DNA of 33,306 nt from Schumannella sp. (GCA_025463555.1 JAODAS010000008.1:1-33306), one strand, 5' to 3'; numbered from the stretch's first letter, positions 7,352 through 15,108 are shown. A program made the numbers and translations. Notes: generated by a model not told the origin, from the letters alone.

Positions 7352-8317
7352 CTACTTGATCAACCCCGAGTACGCGTGGTGCCCGCTGAAGAACAGGTTC
7401 ACGACGGTGAAGTTGAACAGGACGGCCGCGAACCCGATGATGGCCAGCCACGCTGACGGGTTGCCGCGCCATCCACGGGTCGCGCGCGCGTGGACGTACC
7501 CGGCGAAGACGACCCAGATGATGAACGTCCAGACCTCTTTCGTGTCCCAGCCCCAATAGCGACCCCAGGCGCGCTCGGCCCAGATCGCGCCGGCCATCAG
7601 GGTGAAGGTCCAGAGCGCGAAGCCGACGATGACGAGGCGGTTGGCCATCTGCTCGAGCTTGTCCGAGGCGGGGAAGGTGCGCAGGAAGCGCAGGCCCGTC
7701 TTCCCGCTCTCGCGGCGCGACTGCAGCAGCTGGGCGATCGAGAGGCCACCGCCCACGGCGAAGAAGCCGGTCGCGAGAGTGGCGACGAAGACATGGATGT
7801 AGAGCCAGATCGACTGCAGGGCCGGTGGCAGCGGCGAGACCGGCACATAGAAGTTCACACTCGCGACGCCCAGAAGCAGCGCGGCCAGCCCGGTGATGTA
7901 GGCACCGAGGAATCGCACGTCGCGCCAGACCTGGACGACCAGGAACACACCGATCATGAATGCGGTGCCGAGTGCGGCGAACTCGAACATGTTCGACCAC
8001 GGCACGTGCCCGGCGGCGAGGCCGCGCAGCACGATCGAGGCGATATGGATGATCCAGGCGAGGACGGTCAGGGCGACCGCGACGCGCTGGGCGCGACCGG
8101 CGCCCGGGGTGGTTGCCGGGATCTCGCGCGTCGCCTTCTCGGCGACCAGGGTCGATCCGCCCTGCGCACGGGAGACGGCGGCCGCCGGCGCTGCGACCGC
8201 CTGCGACATCGCGGCTCGTCTGCTCAGGTCGAGCACGAACGCGATGAACGCCATCGCGTACACCGCGATCGCGGAGTAGATCGCGACGAGCGAGTAGGCG
8301 GAGAGGGTCTCGGTCAC
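7352..8317 (-). CDS. ccsB: Cytochrome c biogenesis protein CcsB/ResC (heme handling)
   Basis: CcsB (CcsA/ResC family) exports and presents heme to apocytochrome c together with ResB. The 321-residue protein has about eight membrane helices. It carries the heme-binding WWD-type segment in WGRYWGWDTKEVWTFIIW (about 249-266) and conserved His residues around VAWSNMFEF-like and VHARATRGWRG sequences. The C-terminus NLFFSGHHAYSGLIK is typical. The GTG start overlaps the resB stop by four bases (GTGA). It is the last gene of the phosphatase-tlpA-ccdA-resB-ccsB operon, which shares its order with the mycobacterial ccs locus. Confidence 0.96.
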   Translation of the reverse strand: MTETLSAYSLVAIYSAIAVYAMAFIAFVLDLSRRAAMSQAVAAPAAAVSRAQGGSTLVAEKATREIPATTPGAGRAQRVAVALTVLAWIIHIASIVLRGLAAGHVPWSNMFEFAALGTAFMIGVFLVVQVWRDVRFLGAYITGLAALLLGVASVNFYVPVSPLPPALQSIWLYIHVFVATLATGFFAVGGGLSIAQLLQSRRESGKTGLRFLRTFPASDKLEQMANRLVIVGFALWTFTLMAGAIWAERAWGRYWGWDTKEVWTFIIWVVFAGYVHARATRGWRGNPSAWLAIIGFAAVLFNFTVVNLFFSGHHAYSGLIK

Positions 8318-9978
8318 GCGTCCATCCTAGGTTCGGTTTCGGCTTGCGGCTCGGGGTCGCCGAGGGCCTCCCGGTGCCTCCGGGCCAGGTCGGCGACGGC
8401 TGCGGCCAAGGTCGGGTCCTCGCCCCGCGCGAGCCCCGCGTACTCGAGCCGGCCACCGACCGCCTTCACCCACACCCGGCGACGCGGGACGAACAGGCTC
8501 ACGAGCAGTCCGCCGAGGATGAGCAGCGCGAAGACCAGAGCCCAGGTCGCGGTGATGTCGTGGTGGATGTCGACGCTCACGTACCGCTTGAGACCCTCGT
8601 ACTCGACCGTGCCGAGCCCGTCGGGAAGGTCGACCACGTCGCCCTCGTTCAACTGCAGCGACGACGCGTCCGCGTCCGGACCCGCGATCTGCGTCAGCGC
8701 CGACGTATCAAGCGTGTAGGCGTTCACCGGGGCGCCGGTGTCGAGGCCGAGGTCGCCGGCATAGACGTTGAGGCTGAGCAGGGATTTTCCGTGGTCGGTG
8801 GGCGAGAACGAGTCGTACATGCCGTTGGTCAGCGGCACCGGGTCCGGGTAGAAGAACCCGAACAGTGCGATCTGCTGGGAGAGCCCGTCCGGCACCTTGA
8901 CGACACCTCGGCTGGCGAGATTGGCATTCAGCTGCAGGAACGGGACCGCGCCGCTGTACACGACCTCTCCGCCCGCGTCGCGCACCGTGATGACGGGCGC
9001 GTAGCCGTTGCCGAGCAGGTAGACGTCGGTGCCGCCGATCGTGATCGGCGCGTTGATCTTGAGAGCTGCGGGGGTCCAGTCGCCGCCGGGCGTGCGGGTG
9101 CTGAGGCTGGCCGTGAAGTCCTTCGGATGCCAGACCAGCGATCCCGTCGTGACATCGGACTCGTAGCTGGCTTCGAAGTCGTCGAGCCGCATCGAGTACG
9201 GCTCGAGCGCGGACTCGGTGTAGAACCGCCCGTGTGCGAACGAGTCGTAGCTGGCACGCACATTCGTGAACGCCTCACCCTGCACGAGGATGCGCTGCCC
9301 GGTGTAGCCGAAGCCGCCGCCGACGCCCACGACCAGCAGCATCCCGACCAAGGCGGTGTGGAAGACCAGGTTGCCGGTCTCGCGCAGGTAGCCGCGCTCG
9401 GCGCTCACGCTCTCGCTGGTTGAGCCGGTCGAACCGCCATAACGCTCGGTGCGGTACCCCTGGCGTTTGAGCAGCTTGGCGGCTTCGTCGATGGCGAGTC
9501 CCGCATCCGCCCCCGTCGGTGCGGTCGTGAAGCCGACGAGTCGCTCGAGGCGGGCGGGCGTCTTCGGGGGCCGCGCGCGCATCGCGTCGAAGTGGTACTT
9601 CGTGCGGGGGATGATGCAGCCGACCAGCGAGATGAACAGCAGCAGGTAGATGGCCGAGAACCACGGCGACTCGAACGTGCTGAACAAGCCAAGCGAGTCG
9701 AGCACCTTGAACGTCTCGGGGTCGCGCTGCTGGAACTGCAGCACGCCATTGGGGTCGGAGGTGGTCTGCGGCACCAGCGAGCCGGGGATGGCAGCGAGCG
9801 CGAGCAGCAGCAGCAGGAACAGCGCCGTGCGCATGCTCGTGAGCTGGCGCCAGAAGAAGCGGAGGTAGCCGACGAATCCGAGCTTGGGCTGGCTCACGCT
9901 GTCGTCGGCCGGAGCCTCGTTGTCGATGTGATCGGAGGGCCGATCAGAGCGCACGGCGCCGTCAGAGGAAGATGCCAA
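8314..9978 (-). CDS. resB: Cytochrome c biogenesis protein ResB
   Basis: ResB (Ccs1) forms the heme-transfer and ligation complex with CcsB outside the membrane. Visible are a cytoplasmic N-terminus, a first helix (MRTALFLLLLLALAAIPGSL), a second (IYLLLFISLVGCIIPRT), a third (LVFHTALVGMLLVVGVGGG), a large extracytoplasmic domain (about 230-480) and a last helix (ATWALVFALLILGGLLVSL) followed by RRRVWVKA. The 554-residue length is normal. The longest frame begins with TTG at 9978, overlapping ccdA by 17 bases. An in-frame GTG at 9954, just after the ccdA stop, is an equally reasonable start. A Ser/Thr/Gly stretch (STGSTSESVSAERG) is encoded by an imperfect palindrome at about 9418-9435. Confidence 0.95.
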   Translation of the reverse strand: MASSSDGAVRSDRPSDHIDNEAPADDSVSQPKLGFVGYLRFFWRQLTSMRTALFLLLLLALAAIPGSLVPQTTSDPNGVLQFQQRDPETFKVLDSLGLFSTFESPWFSAIYLLLFISLVGCIIPRTKYHFDAMRARPPKTPARLERLVGFTTAPTGADAGLAIDEAAKLLKRQGYRTERYGGSTGSTSESVSAERGYLRETGNLVFHTALVGMLLVVGVGGGFGYTGQRILVQGEAFTNVRASYDSFAHGRFYTESALEPYSMRLDDFEASYESDVTTGSLVWHPKDFTASLSTRTPGGDWTPAALKINAPITIGGTDVYLLGNGYAPVITVRDAGGEVVYSGAVPFLQLNANLASRGVVKVPDGLSQQIALFGFFYPDPVPLTNGMYDSFSPTDHGKSLLSLNVYAGDLGLDTGAPVNAYTLDTSALTQIAGPDADASSLQLNEGDVVDLPDGLGTVEYEGLKRYVSVDIHHDITATWALVFALLILGGLLVSLFVPRRRVWVKAVGGRLEYAGLARGEDPTLAAAVADLARRHREALGDPEPQAETEPRMDA

Positions 9979-10696
9979 AGTCTGCGATCACCGCCCCCAG
10001 GCTGGACATGAGCCAGCCCCACGCGCCGCTCACCATGAGCACGCCGATCACGATCAGAAGTACGCCGCCGACGATGTTGACGGCCCGGATGTGGCGCTTG
10101 ACCCAGGCGATCGACCCGCTGACCCAGCCGAATCCGAGGGCGACCAGCACGAACGGGATGCCGAGGCCGATGCAGTAGAACGCTCCGAGCAGCAGCGCCC
10201 GCGGCACGTTCCCGCCGTCGGCGGCGAGGAAGCCCACCGCGGCAAGGGTCGGCCCGATGCACGGCGCCCAGCCCAGGGCGAAGACCACCCCGAGCAACGG
10301 AGCGCCGAGAAGCCCGGTGCGGGGCTGCCAGCGTGGCTTGATCGTGCGCTGCAGCACCGTGACCTGACCGATGAACACCAGCCCGAGCAGGATGATCAGC
10401 ACGCCGCCGATGCGCAGCAGCAGGTCGCGGTACTGCACGAAGAACACCCCGAACGTGCCGGCCAGCACGAAGAACAGCATGAAGACCACGCTGAATCCGG
10501 TGATGAACAGCGCGGCGCCCGCGACCATGCGGCGACGACGGCGCTCGTCGTCGCGGGCCACCCCGCTCACATAGCCGAGGTAGCCGGGGACGAGCGGGAG
10601 CACGCACGGCGACAGGAATGAGAGCAGCCCCGCGGCCAGCGCGATCGGCAGGGCGAGCCACAGCCCGCCGCTCACGACGATATCGCCGGGGGTCAT
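9962..10696 (-). CDS. ccdA: Cytochrome c biogenesis protein CcdA (membrane thiol reductant carrier)
   Basis: CcdA carries electrons from cytoplasmic thioredoxin across the membrane to the extracytoplasmic TlpA/ResA protein, keeping the CxxCH cysteines of apocytochrome c reduced. The 244-residue protein has six helices and the two redox cysteines in conserved settings: SFLSPCVLPLVPGYLGYVSG in the first helix and LGWAPCIGPTLAAVG in the fourth. The ATG directly abuts the TAG of the upstream thioredoxin gene, which suggests coupling. Confidence 0.96.
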   Translation of the reverse strand: MTPGDIVVSGGLWLALPIALAAGLLSFLSPCVLPLVPGYLGYVSGVARDDERRRRRMVAGAALFITGFSVVFMLFFVLAGTFGVFFVQYRDLLLRIGGVLIILLGLVFIGQVTVLQRTIKPRWQPRTGLLGAPLLGVVFALGWAPCIGPTLAAVGFLAADGGNVPRALLLGAFYCIGLGIPFVLVALGFGWVSGSIAWVKRHIRAVNIVGGVLLIVIGVLMVSGAWGWLMSSLGAVIADFGIFL

Positions 10697-11308
10697 CTAC
10701 TTCTCAGCCAGGAGGTCGTCGATCATGGCACTGACGACTGCTACTCGTGGGTCGATGGCGCTGGTGAATCGCGCAGCGACCCGGCCCTTCGTGTCGAGCA
10801 GGAACGTCGTCGGTGTCGTGCTCGGCGGAGCGGGCTGTGCGAAGGCAAGGGTCACGGCGGCGTCGGTGACGTCGAGGATCGAGTCGTATGGGACCGCATA
10901 CTTCTTCTCGAAGCTGAGGGCCTGCGCAGCGTCGTCGCGGATGTTGACGCCCACGAACGCGACCCCCTTGTCGCTGTAGTCGTCGAACAGCCCGTTCAGG
11001 TCGTCTGCCTCGCTACGGCACGGTCCACAACTCGCGTACCAGAAATTGACCAGCACGATCTTGCCGTCGAGGTCGTCACTTGAGATCGTGGCGCCGTTCT
11101 CGGTCTTCCCATCGAAGACGATCGGATCGCCGCGGTTCTCGGGCGCATAGAACTGGGTCGTACCGTCGCCCGAGGTGTAGTCGCCGTCGCCCGACCCGTT
11201 GTACTCGGTCGAGACTCCGGGGGCGGGCGTGCAGCCGGCGAGGGCGAGTAGGGCGAGGAGCGCCAGCGCGCTGAGGCGAGCGGTTCGGGCGGTCACACGG
11301 CTCGGCAT
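10697..11308 (-). CDS. TlpA/ResA-family thioredoxin-like lipoprotein
   Basis: A 203-residue exported thiol-disulfide oxidoreductase that should reduce apocytochrome c, using electrons from CcdA. A lipoprotein signal ends at the lipobox LALAGC (Cys at about 26). The thioredoxin core has FWYASCGPCRSEAD (about 90-103) with the CGPC active site, and a cis-Pro loop in STTPTTFLLD near 170. The linker after the lipobox is Gly/Ser/Asp-rich. The start codon directly abuts the TAA of the upstream phosphatase gene. It is the second gene of the ccs operon. Confidence 0.94.
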   Translation of the reverse strand: MPSRVTARTARLSALALLALLALAGCTPAPGVSTEYNGSGDGDYTSGDGTTQFYAPENRGDPIVFDGKTENGATISSDDLDGKIVLVNFWYASCGPCRSEADDLNGLFDDYSDKGVAFVGVNIRDDAAQALSFEKKYAVPYDSILDVTDAAVTLAFAQPAPPSTTPTTFLLDTKGRVAARFTSAIDPRVAVVSAMIDDLLAEK

Positions 11309-11956
11309 TTACACGGCACCTAGGTCGATGGAATCGGCGAGCAAGTCTTGCGCGGGTTCCTGGTAGTCCACCTCGACGAAATCGCCGAAACCCTCGGTGG
11401 TGGGCCGCCACGCGATCGTCGTGATGCTCGACAGCGAGCACCGGCGCCGGCGCGGGTCGGTCGCGAGCGGCTTGCGCTGCACGGTGCGTGCGACCATCCA
11501 GATCGGCAACTGGTGGCTGACGATCACCGCCTCGCCCCTTTCGGTGGTCGAGTGGATGTCCGCGACAGCCGCCATCATCCGGCCCTGGATCGAGATGAAG
11601 GGTTCGCCCCACGACGGCTTGCGCGGGTTCACCAGGAAGCGCGCCAGCCAGGGCCGGCGGCGCAGCTCCCGGCGGATGTTGTAGCCCTCGAACATGTTCG
11701 CCGGTTCGATCAGCCGCGCGTCGTTGTGGATCTCGAGGCCGAAGCCTTCCGCCCACGGCGCGGCGCTCTCCTGCGTGCGCTGCAGCGGGCTGGCGTGCAG
11801 GGCCGTGATCGGGTGACCACTGAGGGATGCGGCGGCCGCGGCCGCCATCCGGTGCCCGCGCTCGCTGAGATGGAAGCCCTCGATGCGTCCGTAGAGCACG
11901 CCCTCGGGGTTGTGCACCTCGCCGTGACGCACGAGGTGGATGAGGTCGGCGGGCAC
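11309..11956 (-). CDS. Histidine phosphatase (phosphoglycerate mutase-like) family protein
   Basis: A 215-residue branch-1 histidine phosphatase. The catalytic RHG motif is at LVRHGEVHN (about 8-16), with LSERGHRMA following and the second His in AVIVSHQLPIWM. The substrate is not evident. Such a gene heads the ccs operon in mycobacteria too, so a link with cytochrome maturation or heme is possible but unproven. The GTG start at 11956 follows a TAGACT -10 element by six bases, so the operon mRNA is probably leaderless. It is divergent from aspS, with 41 bp between the start codons. Confidence 0.9.
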   Translation of the reverse strand: MPADLIHLVRHGEVHNPEGVLYGRIEGFHLSERGHRMAAAAAASLSGHPITALHASPLQRTQESAAPWAEGFGLEIHNDARLIEPANMFEGYNIRRELRRRPWLARFLVNPRKPSWGEPFISIQGRMMAAVADIHSTTERGEAVIVSHQLPIWMVARTVQRKPLATDPRRRRCSLSSITTIAWRPTTEGFGDFVEVDYQEPAQDLLADSIDLGAV

Positions 11957-11962
11957 CCCAGA

Positions 11963-11968
11963 AGTCTA
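11963..11968 (-). promoter_or_regulatory. -10 element of the ccs operon
   Basis: TAGACT on the minus strand, six bases before the GTG at 11956. It drives the five-gene phosphatase-to-ccsB operon and faces the aspS promoter. Confidence 0.5.
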
Positions 11969-11983
11969 CGTTCGTGCCGCCGA

Positions 11984-11989
11984 TAGACT
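11984..11989 (+). promoter_or_regulatory. -10 element of leaderless aspS
   Basis: TAGACT ends eight bases before the GTG at 11998. It supports this GTG over the longer upstream reading at 11974, whose ATG would lie upstream of the -10 element. Confidence 0.5.
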
Positions 11990-11997
11990 TTCTCCCC

Positions 11998-13320
11998 GTG
12001 ACCGACCGCACCCTCGTCAAGAACCTGTCCGCTCTTCCCGACGGGCCGGTGCGCGTCTCGGGCTGGGTCGACACCGTGCGCGACCAGAAGAAGGTGCAGT
12101 TCATCGTGCTGCGCGACGAGTCGGGTGCGGTGCAGCTCGTGCATCCGCGACTGGATGCCGGGGACGACCCCCAGCCCGATCCGATCGCCGCCGAGATCTC
12201 GGCTTTGTCGACCGGTTCGTTCGTCACGGTCGAGGGCGAGCTCAAGAAGGACGAGCGGGTGAAGCTCGGCGGGCTCGAGGTCAAGATCGGGACTCTGGAT
12301 GTGGCCTCCGTCGCCCTGGACTCACCGATCGCCGACGACTCGTCGATCGACAAGCGGCTCGACTGGCGCTTCCTCGACCTGCGGCGGCCCGAGCAGAACC
12401 TCATCTTCCGGGTGCAGACCACGTTCCTGCACGCGCTGCGCACCTGGTGGGTGGAGCACGACTTCGTCGAGATCCACACCCCGAAGCTGATGGCCTCGGC
12501 CAGCGAGTCGCGCGCCGAGCTGTTCGAGGTCGGCTACTTCGAAGGCAAGGCCTATCTGGCGCAGAGCCCGCAGTTCTTCAAGCAGATGGCGCAGCCGGCA
12601 GGGTTCGGCAAGGTCTTCGAGGTGGCGCCGGCGTTCCGCGCCGACCCGTCGTTCACGTCCCGCCACGCCACCGAGTTCATCTCGGTGGACGCCGAGATCT
12701 CCTGGATCGACACCCACGAAGACGTGATGGCCATGCACGAGCAGCTGCTGGTCGCCGGACTGACCGCCGTCAAGGAGAAGCACGGCGACCAGATCACAGA
12801 GCTCTTCGACGTCGAGGTGACGGTGCCGACGGTGCCGTTCCCGCGGATCCCGCTCGCCGAGGCGAAGAAGATCGTCGCCGAGCGCGGGTATAAGGTCCCG
12901 CGCCACGACGACGACATGGACCCGGAGGGCGAGCGTCAGATCTCGGCCTACGTCGCCGAGACGTTCGGCCACGAGTTCGTGTTCCTCACCGACTACGCCT
13001 CGAGCATCCGGCCGTTCTATCACCGCCGTCACGCGGACGACGCCGGCCTCACCAACAGCTACGACCTGATCTTCAACGGCGTCGAGATCTCGACGGGCGC
13101 CCAGCGCGAGCACCGCATCGACGTGCTCGTCGAGCAGGCGAAGGAGAAGGGCCTCGACCCGGAGGAGCTCGGCTTCTACCTCGACTTCTTCCGCTACGGC
13201 GTGCCCCCGCACGGGGGTTTCGGCATGGGGCTGTCGCGCGTCATCATGCTGCTGCTGCACCAGCCGTCGATCCGCGAGGTGACGTACCTGTTCCGAGGTC
13301 CGAACCGTCTGACCCCGTAA
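11998..13320 (+). CDS. aspS: Aspartyl-tRNA synthetase, archaeal-type (probably tRNA Asp/Asn)
   Basis: Charges tRNA with aspartate. The 440-residue protein is the short archaeal-type AspRS (type 2), not the usual bacterial form of about 590 residues with a GAD insertion. An N-terminal OB-fold binds the anticodon (VRVSGWVDTVRDQKK, about 16-30). The class II core shows motif 2 (FEVAPAFRAD...TSRHATEF) and motif 3 (GFGMGLSRVIMLLL near the C-terminus). Such bacterial enzymes are often non-discriminating and form Asp-tRNA(Asn) for the GatCAB amidotransferase. In the anticodon-domain position where I recall discriminating archaeal enzymes having Trp, this protein has Asp (GWVDTV), which fits relaxed specificity but does not prove it. 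The GTG start is set by the leaderless promoter. Confidence 0.93.
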   Translation: MTDRTLVKNLSALPDGPVRVSGWVDTVRDQKKVQFIVLRDESGAVQLVHPRLDAGDDPQPDPIAAEISALSTGSFVTVEGELKKDERVKLGGLEVKIGTLDVASVALDSPIADDSSIDKRLDWRFLDLRRPEQNLIFRVQTTFLHALRTWWVEHDFVEIHTPKLMASASESRAELFEVGYFEGKAYLAQSPQFFKQMAQPAGFGKVFEVAPAFRADPSFTSRHATEFISVDAEISWIDTHEDVMAMHEQLLVAGLTAVKEKHGDQITELFDVEVTVPTVPFPRIPLAEAKKIVAERGYKVPRHDDDMDPEGERQISAYVAETFGHEFVFLTDYASSIRPFYHRRHADDAGLTNSYDLIFNGVEISTGAQREHRIDVLVEQAKEKGLDPEELGFYLDFFRYGVPPHGGFGMGLSRVIMLLLHQPSIREVTYLFRGPNRLTP

Positions 13321-13322
13321 CC

Positions 13323-13459
13323 GGTGGTTGAGTAGCCGCGCAGCGGCGTATCGAAACCACCACGTGCCGGTGGTTGAGTAGCCGCGCAGCGGCGTATCGA
13401 AACCACCACCAGCACGTGAACCTGGTTTCGATACGCGCCTGCGGCGCTACTCAACCACC
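13323..13459. repeat. Cluster of three REP-like repeats (two direct, one inverted)
   Basis: Two identical 39-bp units lie at 13323-13361 and 13369-13407, each GGTGGTTGAGTAGCCGCG... ending GTATCGAAACCACC. A third copy is inverted at 13424-13459 (GGTTTCGATACG...CTACTCAACCACC). Each has a GC-rich inner stem, and the spacers share CACGTG. The inverted copy supplies the stop codon of the FMN reductase gene. The cluster fills the gap between convergent aspS and that gene. Confidence 0.9.
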
Positions 13460-14035
13460 GGAGTGCATCGCGTGCACCGGCTGCGACGCCGCGATCGCAT
13501 CGGCCAGCTGCTCGACCGCGATCTCGAGCCGCAGGTCGAGCCCGACCTCGGTCACCGTGCCGTCGGGCCGGATCCGTGACGCGGCCCGGGACACGCTGAC
13601 CGGGTCGACCAGCAGCGCATCGAGCGCGAGCAGGCTCGGGATGAGCCCCGCGAGTCCGCGTAGGCCCCCCGTCTGCCCCGGCGACGCCGACAACAGCAGC
13701 ACGGGCTTGCCGTACAACCCGGTCGACCCGGCCAGCCAGTCGAGCGCGTTCTTGGTGACGCCGGATGGGGCGTGCACGTACTCCGGCGAGGCGATCACCG
13801 CGGCCGAGCAGTTCTCGGCGAGCAGCCGGAACTCCCGCACCGCGGCGGGAAGCGAGTCGGGCCGGTCCAGGCTCGGGTCCATGAGCGGCAGCTCGCGGAT
13901 CAGCTCTGCGCCGACGAACCGGAGCCTCGGGGCTCGTTCCTGCACGGCGGTGAGCAGGGCCCGGTGCAGTGAGTCCTCGCGCAGCGAACCGCAGATCGCG
14001 AGAACCGGGCTGAGCCCGCCGAACGCCTGCTCCAT
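13451..14035 (-). CDS. NADPH-dependent FMN reductase family protein
   Basis: A 194-residue flavodoxin-like oxidoreductase. The FMN phosphate loop is AICGSLREDSLHRALL (about 14-29). The second conserved segment, ASPEYVHAPSGVTKNALDWL (about 82-101), matches the SPEYN...P..LKNAIDW signature of this family. Substrates vary widely in the family (quinones, chromate, azo dyes, flavins), so none is assigned. The ATG is leaderless behind TAGGCT. The 3' end runs into the inverted REP-like repeat, and the final Gly-Gly-stop (CACTCCGGTGGTTGA) is formed partly by repeat sequence. Confidence 0.88.
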   Translation of the reverse strand: MEQAFGGLSPVLAICGSLREDSLHRALLTAVQERAPRLRFVGAELIRELPLMDPSLDRPDSLPAAVREFRLLAENCSAAVIASPEYVHAPSGVTKNALDWLAGSTGLYGKPVLLLSASPGQTGGLRGLAGLIPSLLALDALLVDPVSVSRAASRIRPDGTVTEVGLDLRLEIAVEQLADAIAASQPVHAMHSGG

Positions 14036-14041
14036 GACCGG

Positions 14042-14047
14042 AGCCTA
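14042..14047 (-). promoter_or_regulatory. -10 element of the FMN reductase gene
   Basis: TAGGCT on the minus strand, six bases before the ATG at 14035. Leaderless arrangement. Confidence 0.45.
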
Positions 14048-14063
14048 CCCATGCCGGACCGGG

Positions 14064-14300
14064 TTATGCGAGGGCGGCTCGCAGACGGTTCTCGTCCACA
14101 CGCCAGATCGTGTGCACGCGGTCGTCGATGAGGACGACCGGGATCTCCTCCGCGTACGCGTCGAGCAGCTCGGGGTCGTCGAGGATCGACTTCTCCTCGA
14201 ACGACACCTCGGGATGGTCGGCCAGCACGCCCCGCACGACGGCACGTGCGTCATCGCACAGATGGCATCCCGGCTTGCCGAGGAGGGTCACAGAGGGCAC
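14064..14300 (-). CDS. Glutaredoxin-like (DUF836-type) protein
   Basis: A 78-residue thioredoxin-fold protein with the redox motif GCHLC (about 11-15) in VTLLGKPGCHLCDDARAVV. It has an EIPVVLIDD strand with the cis-Pro (about 53-61) and ends in a helix. It is probably a small thiol-disulfide oxidoreductase; a similar protein lies next to the SerB-like phosphatase in mycobacteria. The GTG start is set by a TAGTCT -10 element six bases upstream, which is the mirror image of the -10 of the divergent HAD gene. Confidence 0.85.
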   Translation of the reverse strand: MPSVTLLGKPGCHLCDDARAVVRGVLADHPEVSFEEKSILDDPELLDAYAEEIPVVLIDDRVHTIWRVDENRLRAALA

Positions 14301-14305
14301 GCCTT

Positions 14306-14312
14306 TAGACTA
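14306..14312. promoter_or_regulatory. Symmetric bidirectional -10 element (glutaredoxin / HAD)
   Basis: The 7-bp TAGACTA reads as TAGACT on the plus strand (six bases before the HAD ATG at 14318) and as TAGTCT on the minus strand (six bases before the glutaredoxin GTG at 14300). One near-palindromic element therefore seems to serve both leaderless genes, whose start codons are only 17 bp apart. Confidence 0.6.
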
Positions 14313-14317
14313 TGACG

Positions 14318-15106
14318 ATGCCCGAGGAACTGCAGTCGCCTCCGAGCGAGCGCCCGATCCTCGCGTTCTTCGATGTCGACAACACCCTGATGCGCGGCAC
14401 AAGCCTGTTCCAGCTGGGTCGCGAGGCCTGGAAGAAGAAGGTCATCACCTGGCGCGACATCGCCCCGTTCGCGTGGCATCAGATGCGGTTCATCCGCAAG
14501 GGCGAGAACCTCGGGCACCTGAAGTCGGCGCGTGAGAAGGCACTCGAGCTCTCGTACGGCAAGAAGCAGTCGGACATCATCGAACTCGCCGAGGGCATCT
14601 GGCAGGACCGCATCCAGCGTCGCCTCTACCCCGGAACCGTGGAGTTGACGCAGGAGCACATCCGCAAAGGCCACGAGGTGTGGCTGGTGTCGGCGACGCC
14701 GTGGGAGATCGGCGACCTGATCGCGCGCAAGCTGGGGCTGACGGGGGCCCTCGGCACCCGCATCCGGGCCGTCGACGGCATTTACACCGGGGAGCTCGAC
14801 GGCGACGTGCTGCACCACGAACGCAAGGCGGAGGCCGCGCAGGACCTGGCCACCAGGGCGGGGGCCGACCTCGCCGACAGCTGGGCGTACAGCGACAGCC
14901 GCAACGACATCCCGCTGCTGGAACTGGTGGGCAACCCGGTCGTGGTGAATCCGGATGCGATTCTCGCGCATCACGCACACACCCACGGCTGGCCGGTGCT
15001 GAGGTTCACGCCGAAGAGCATCCGTGAGGCGCAGCGCCGGGTGCGCAAAGAGGCGCGGACCGTGAAACGCGAAAAGCGCCGGACCAGGTCCGACGCCTCC
15101 GAGTAG
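14318..15106 (+). CDS. HAD-IB family hydrolase (SerB-like phosphatase)
   Basis: A 262-residue HAD phosphatase. Motif I is FFDVDNTLMRG (nucleophile Asp near 18, with DxDxT), motif II is WLVSATPWEIGDL (about 122-134), and motif III is AYSDSRNDIPLLELVG with the Mg-binding acidic pair. NPVVVNPD then follows. The cap region is helical. It matches the HAD-IB group that includes SerB and the mycobacterial SerB1-like proteins; the substrate may be a phosphoserine or a lysolipid phosphate. The C-terminal 35 residues are strongly basic. Of two ATGs (14312 and 14318), the second is chosen because the -10 ends at 14311 and its start point should fall near 14318. The last 35 bases also encode, on the other strand, a terminator for bS22. 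Confidence 0.9.
   Translation: MPEELQSPPSERPILAFFDVDNTLMRGTSLFQLGREAWKKKVITWRDIAPFAWHQMRFIRKGENLGHLKSAREKALELSYGKKQSDIIELAEGIWQDRIQRRLYPGTVELTQEHIRKGHEVWLVSATPWEIGDLIARKLGLTGALGTRIRAVDGIYTGELDGDVLHHERKAEAAQDLATRAGADLADSWAYSDSRNDIPLLELVGNPVVVNPDAILAHHAHTHGWPVLRFTPKSIREAQRRVRKEARTVKREKRRTRSDASE
15072..15097 (-). terminator. Rho-independent terminator of the bS22 gene, inside the HAD gene
   Basis: On the minus strand a stem (GCGTCGGA pairing with TCCGGCGC, one wobble) with a five-base loop is followed by TTTTCG. It lies just past the bS22 stop codon and inside the 3' end of the convergent HAD coding sequence. Confidence 0.6.
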
Positions 15107-15108
15107 AT

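Noticed and set aside
11974-11997. Upstream ATG extension of aspS
   Set aside because: The ATG lies upstream of the -10 element TAGACT, so it would not be on the mRNA; GTG at 11998 has leaderless spacing.
13323-13459. CRISPR array
   Set aside because: There are only two direct copies with a 7-bp spacer and one inverted copy; there are no unique spacers of regular length and no cas genes.
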